The position numbers and the translations under genes are program-made. A DNA stretch of 64,000 nucleotides from Combretum micranthum (lineage: Eukaryota; Streptophyta; Magnoliopsida; Myrtales; Combretaceae). The stretch lies in assembly GCA_024138025.1 (NCBI GenBank), contig JAMXBD010000114.1, positions 1,488,001 through 1,552,000 on the forward strand, given 5' to 3'. Under the pieces are notes generated by a model, which was not told the origin of the DNA, searched no databases, and saw nothing but the letters and a program-made list of their open reading frames with translations. Positions 59,691-64,000 of this stretch are shown here, one piece after another (positions within the stretch are counted from its first letter, which is position 1; the number at the start of each line of letters is the position of its first letter).

Positions 59691-60664
59691 GTGTTATGTA
59701 TTGCTACTATATCATAAGTTTGGAGGAGGAATTATCATAAGTTTGGAGGAGGAATTATGTACATGAAATAACCTTAGGAATGAATAAGATGCGATTTCGA
59801 TGATGTTGGATAGACCAAGCCAAAAGGAGATGCTGGATGGATTGACCAAGTCAGCTCGCATTCGACCAATCAATAAAGAGGATGTACAACTATGAGGAAT
59901 ACCTGAGATGAAAGTATTAGATAGAAATTCAAGTCACATCCTAATTCTTAAAAAGCTTGTAGCAATCCTTGTGTGCTTAAAAGGAGGAGTTATGAGTTCG
60001 AAAATAGAGGAAAGCCTCTCCAAGGTGCTTGAATGGATAAAAAAGGATGGTAATAGATTGGCATCGCCACATGGTGGAGTACACGATGTGTTCTGTGCCG
60101 TGTAACTTAGGAATTCTGATAAGGTAGAAGGACTAGAATTTTGAAGTTTTTGAAAAACCAATATCAATTTTACTGAAAAAGTCATTTGTTAGGTCCAAGT
60201 AATGGTATAAATGCAAAAAATTCATTGATAACAATAATGAATAAGGATCAATGTATATATAAATTTGGTAGGTCATTAGAAGCACATAACAAAGAGAATG
60301 GGATATACATTCTCCAACCTAACGAAGCATAGATCAAACATAATCTAACATTAAATCGCATGACCAAGCCATATTTGGACCATCTCGACACAAAAGCCCA
60401 AGTACTATCAAGAAGTGGATCATCTATAAACATCACAGATTGGACACACTTTTATGAACAAACCAAGCTTGATTAGATCGAACAACTAGATAACAATTTG
60501 AATTGATTTTATTTCATCTCAACTGAAATCAGTGTTATCCAAGTGTAAAGCTATATCGTGGGGGCGGAAGTAGTTAAGAGCAGAAGTGGTACCTTAGTCT
60601 AACCATAGTAGCTTAGTCCAACAATCAAGTAATAGATTTAGGTGTAGTGGTAGTTCTTAAATAT
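59691..60664. other. Intergenic with one unassigned short frame
   Basis: The frame 59908-60105 (+) encodes 65 residues with a basic/hydrophobic start (SSHILILKKLVAILVCL) and no recognised family. Tandem 'TCATAAGTTTGGAGGAGGAATTA' wording occurs twice at 59713-59757. No splice or promoter evidence. Probably non-coding. Confidence 0.35.
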
Positions 60665-60835
60665 ATTATTGAAGGGTAATTATCATATTTGGTACAGAAC
60701 CTTACTAATTTTTAAAATAAACTACTTGAAGTTCAAAAGTATAGATTTGATACCTTAAACTTTATCCATTATTACAATTAATTACTTGAACTTTATTAAT
60801 TTTTACAATTTGTTACCTAAATTTTATCAATTTTA
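60665..60835. repeat. Partial palindromic repeat, family A-like
   Basis: Repeated 'TTACTTGAACTTTATTAATTTTTACAA' type units similar to one arm of 51767-52070. The opposite arm is not evident. Confidence 0.4.
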
Positions 60836-61259
60836 TCGGTTTGGTTTGGTTTTTCCTAAAACCAAACCAAACCAAACCAAACCATTAAGTAATGATTTGG
60901 TTCGAATTAGAAATTTTCTAAATTATTAATAATGGTTTTGTTCGGTTTGGATAACGGATTAAATCAAAATGTTAACTAAAAAATTCCTTTATGCTAGTTA
61001 TATTTGTGTAGATACTTAAATATTTATACCACTTTACAAAGTTTATATTATAAACCATTAAATAATGGTTTGGTTCGGTTTTACGGATTGGTTTGGTTTA
61101 CCTTCCAATTCAAACCAAACCATAAATTTATGAATTGGTTCGGATTGGAAAATTTAACACCAAATTGCAAAAAAAAAAAAAAAAACATATTTTTGGTTTG
61201 GTTTGGTTTGGTTTGATTACAGATTGATTTGGTTCAATTGGTTTTTTTGCCCACCCCTA
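60836..61259. mobile_element. GGTTTG-repeat hAT-type MITE remnant
   Basis: Long runs of GGTTTGGTTTGG and their complement CCAAACCAAACC alternate through the segment in inverted arrangement. The right end GCCCACCCCTA (complement TAGGGGTGGGC) is the classical terminus of a widespread plant hAT-type MITE group and resembles the ends at 43131 and 48620. The left terminus is missing or decayed and no duplication was found. Confidence 0.6.
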
Positions 61260-61599
61260 CATCTAGGTACTAGAAATGAACATGAAAATTTAAGGAAAAG
61301 GAAAGAGAATTAAAAAAATAAAATTAAAAAGTCAAGATTTCTAGAAAATAACTCTAGAAATATTGGAGTTGGAATCATGAGTTCATGATTCCATTGGGAT
61401 CCTGGCCCCACTCTCTCCTTCATTTTACACGCACATTCTCACTCACTCCTCTCTTTACTTGCAAAACCTCACCCCAAAATCTCTCTCCCAAATCACTAAA
61501 ATCACTCTTCTTTTTCCAAAAATTTCACATAATCCATCTCACTGAGGAAATTGCTTGATTATCGACTTCTTAAATAAAAATTACTCAAATATTAATTAT
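61260..61599. other. Intergenic with a pyrimidine-rich patch
   Basis: CTCTCTCC/ACTCACTCC-rich sequence at 61400-61500 resembles a plant leader or LTR leader. It may be the promoter side of the decayed element that follows. No gene was assigned. Confidence 0.35.
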
Positions 61600-63290
61600 G
61601 TAAAATTAATTAGCAAAATGCCGACGCAAAATCACATCTTTAACAGGTGATTCACGGATTTGTATGTGAATTTCATCTTAAAGATGCGATTCATAAAAAA
61701 ATATAAATTGCCTGTTAAAGATATAATTCATGTACAAATAAGTCAATTGCTCTTTCAAGATGTGATTCATATTTTAAAAAAAAAAAACATGAAACACCAT
61801 TTGAAAATGCAATTTAGCACTGCATAACTTTAGTTGAATTGCATCTTCAAAGGGCGTTTTATGTGTAAATTTATGAAACGCCCGTTTAATATGCGATTTT
61901 GCATATGTATTTATGCAATTATTTTTTTAATCTGTATTTGTGTATTTTTTTTCTATAAAGTTAATAGACACATGTTTCATCCCCATCTCAATTGTTCGAT
62001 TCCTCTTCCATTTAGCCCAAAATTTTTGCCATTCCACTAAAAATCCCACAATCACAAAGTAAGGTTTTTGATATTCCTCTTTTGATTTTAGGCCTTTAAA
62101 ATCGTTATTTTAGTATAGTAATGTTACATCTGTGTTTATTGTTATAATTAAGGGTTTATTGTAGTTTTTTTTTTTTTTGTAAATGTAGTACCTATTGTAT
62201 ATTATCCATGTGAAGTGTTTGTTGTAAAACACTAAGTTAAAATGTTTGAGATTTTTCTAATGGGTGTGTCAAATTGTTAGTTTACTCCTATTGATATTGT
62301 ATGACCTTTGTGATATTATACATGGTTATGAATTTTTAGTTTAATTCTATTGAAAGTGGCGAATTAGATAGTAGAAAGATTGTTGATTGGGCTTGCTGAT
62401 GTGAAGTTCTTAGTTGGTAGGGAATTGATGAAAATGGGGAAGATTAGAATTGTATTGTTTGCTTATGGGAATATTATTGAAGGGAATGATGGGGTAAGAT
62501 ATGATAGTGACCTTGTAATAGTCTTCAGTGTTTCGAGCAACACAAGCAACGAACAACTCTTGGCAATTATTTGCAAATAATTGAATGTAAGCCAAACGGC
62601 GAACCATGTTGAGTTGCTTTATAGGCTAGTAATTGACAAAGATGTTGTATTTTACTGTGATCTTAAGGTGCTTGAAATGTTTGCATCTACTAGAGGCGTG
62701 GTGCACTACCGGTGTTTGTTGAAATATATGAGAATGCAATGGGAACAAGGATGATATTCAAATTGCATTGGAGAACAATATAGGAATAGATGTAGTTTTT
62801 AGTGACCTCTTAACGAATCAAGTAACCGAATCATAGATTTTCCTAACAAATATACCAATAGGTTGCGATTGGGCACATATAGCAAACGGGGCAGGAGAGG
62901 AGCCTATAGGAGCGGCCGGCTTGTACTAGGTATGAGCACTCACCCAATGTTTAGACATATGACGCAGGCTTGTCACAGCCATACTCCACATACTGTGGAT
63001 ATGAGATGCCACCTATAATTGAGATCTTCTAGTCACCACAGCATACTCTACTGGCTCTACAATGAGGAAGGCCTTCATTACTCCTCTTGATGACATTGTT
63101 ATGGGTCTTACCTAGGTTAGACCAACTCGAGCCCCTATGCATTGGAGTCCTCACTTAGGTTCATTTGGAGAGGATTGGGATGGCACATAGATCACCCAGA
63201 TGCATAGCTAGCCCATCCACAACAACAGTTGTAGAGACAGGAGAGGAAGAGGAGTAAGCGGCATCGGTGGTAGATTGTATGATTTGTAAC
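61600..63290 (+). pseudogene. Decayed Mutator-like (MULE) transposon region
   Basis: 61620-61920 contains repeated 'AAGATGCGATTCAT' / 'ATGAATCACATCTT' phrases and a GGGCGTTTTATG...ATGAAACGCCCG inverted pair. From about 62380 a frame reads IRIVLFAYGNIIEGNDGVRY, then LLAIICK, stop, and after the stop VELLYRLVIDKDVVF and LKVLEMF. This order resembles the N-terminal region of plant MULE transposases. Further on, GLTxVRPTRAPMHWSPHLG-like wording (63105-63160) and an RQERKRSKRHRW-like basic end (63236-63275) resemble other plant MULE-associated proteins. No DDE core was found and stops are frequent. Assignment is by remembered family pattern only. Confidence 0.4.
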
Positions 63291-64000
63291 ATTTTCATTT
63301 ATTGTAAAGAAAATGATTATGGAAAAAAGATATTGTAGTATTTATTTATTGTTTTAATCAATGCATTTTTGGAATTATTACTAGTGGAAACGAGACTGTT
63401 TTTTCCATTTTCTTGTGAAGTGTGGGGATGCATATAGGTTTGAGTAGTGGATTAAGGTGCATGTGTGTGGATTGGCAATGTGATTGTAAATTTGTGCAGA
63501 TTTAGGAAAGGGAATGAGTAGATTGAAAACAAAATGGTGAGTCTAGTTCATGATTTGTGCCGTTTTTGTGTTGAGGATATTCTATTGGACATAGTAAATA
63601 TGTCAAAATGACTTGAAGAAGATAAAACAAACAGGCATGCTACCGTACGGGGCTAATGCCCATTATATTAAGTTAGGTCATCTATTGTATTCTGTTTATA
63701 TTGACACCATTTAATATTGCTAATACAATCGTTCACTAAAGCTTTTAAAAGTACATTAACAGAGCCGATACAAGAATTTATGGTTATTGAAAAATAAACA
63801 TGTTATGTTTATTTGTTACACTTAGTCACATTCCATAGTAGCACTTCTCAAAAAGATTCTGTACATTAACAGCTGGTATTCCCTTGGGCCAAAAAAAAAA
63901 AAACAGCTGGTATTCCCGCTGCCTATTTTCTGCAATTCCAGTTTTATATACCATTCTTCCTTTTTTTAGCTCTAGAACCTTTGAGTAATATTCAAAGTCT
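63291..64000. other. Intergenic, nothing recognised
   Basis: No gene motif. The 15-mer ACAGCTGGTATTCCC occurs at 63869-63883 and 63903-63917 around an A-tract, a small direct duplication. Confidence 0.45.

Noticed and set aside
59908..60105. 65-codon frame as a small secreted protein
   Set aside because: The hydrophobic stretch is not at the N terminus in signal-peptide form, no family is recognised and there are no promoter or splice signals, so it is kept only as a note in the intergenic entry.
1..64000. tRNA, rRNA, snoRNA or organelle-derived insertions
   Set aside because: I looked for tRNA-like arms and familiar rRNA or chloroplast gene wording by eye and saw none. A covariance-model or organelle-genome search would be needed to exclude them.
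1..64000. A new multi-gene system (defence, biosynthetic cluster)
   Set aside because: Only two spliced host genes are present, about 48 kb apart and unrelated in function. The other coding sequence I could identify belongs to transposons, so no cluster logic is visible.

Overview
The window looks like a euchromatic but repeat-rich stretch of a flowering-plant (probably eudicot) nuclear genome. It is strongly AT-rich. It has two spliced protein-coding genes with GT-AG introns, and these sit between Ty1/copia and Ty3/gypsy LTR retrotransposons, miniature inverted-repeat elements and long AT-rich palindromes. I saw no bacterial-style operons, CRISPR array, tRNA or rRNA. The species cannot be fixed from the sequence alone.

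Layout: 1-1400, a wrecked gypsy reverse transcriptase piece ending at a Tourist-like MITE. 2826-7660, an ORMDL-family gene (regulator of sphingolipid synthesis) with 3 coding exons and a 3.6 kb first intron. 7661-9950, intergenic DNA with a 179-bp tandem duplication. 9951-18755, a large LTR-like repeat (minus orientation, boundaries uncertain) split by a nearly complete copia element (12611-17528, target duplication ATTAG). 19004-23101, a much older copia wreck with a palindrome inside it. 23102-29231, AT-rich repeats. 29237-34813, a chromodomain-bearing gypsy element with both LTRs. 34819-40358, intergenic DNA with two MITE copies in opposite orientation. 40359-44907, a minus-strand gypsy-type element that keeps gag and protease but no pol, itself invaded by a hAT-type element and a palindrome. 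45114-54090, intergenic DNA with an exon-like relic, hAT-type and Tourist-like MITEs and palindromes. 54098-59690, a WD40 (WDR44-like) gene with 7 coding exons. 60660-64000, MITE remnants and a decayed Mutator-like region.

The two host genes are independent transcription units and share no obvious pathway. The ORMDL gene reads as intact. The WD40 gene has clean splice sites and no nonsense codons, but it needs one missing base in exon 1 and one in exon 7 for an open frame. It is therefore either a very young pseudogene or carries two assembly errors.

The rest is layered transposon history. Nonsense codons in the two best-preserved LTR elements are mostly explained by C-to-T / G-to-A change, the pattern expected for long-methylated, silenced copies. 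I found no convincing new multi-gene biological system. The most useful leads are the copia element with unusual TG...TA LTR ends, the gag-protease-only gypsy element, the hAT-type elements with 8-bp target duplications, and the status of the WD40 gene.
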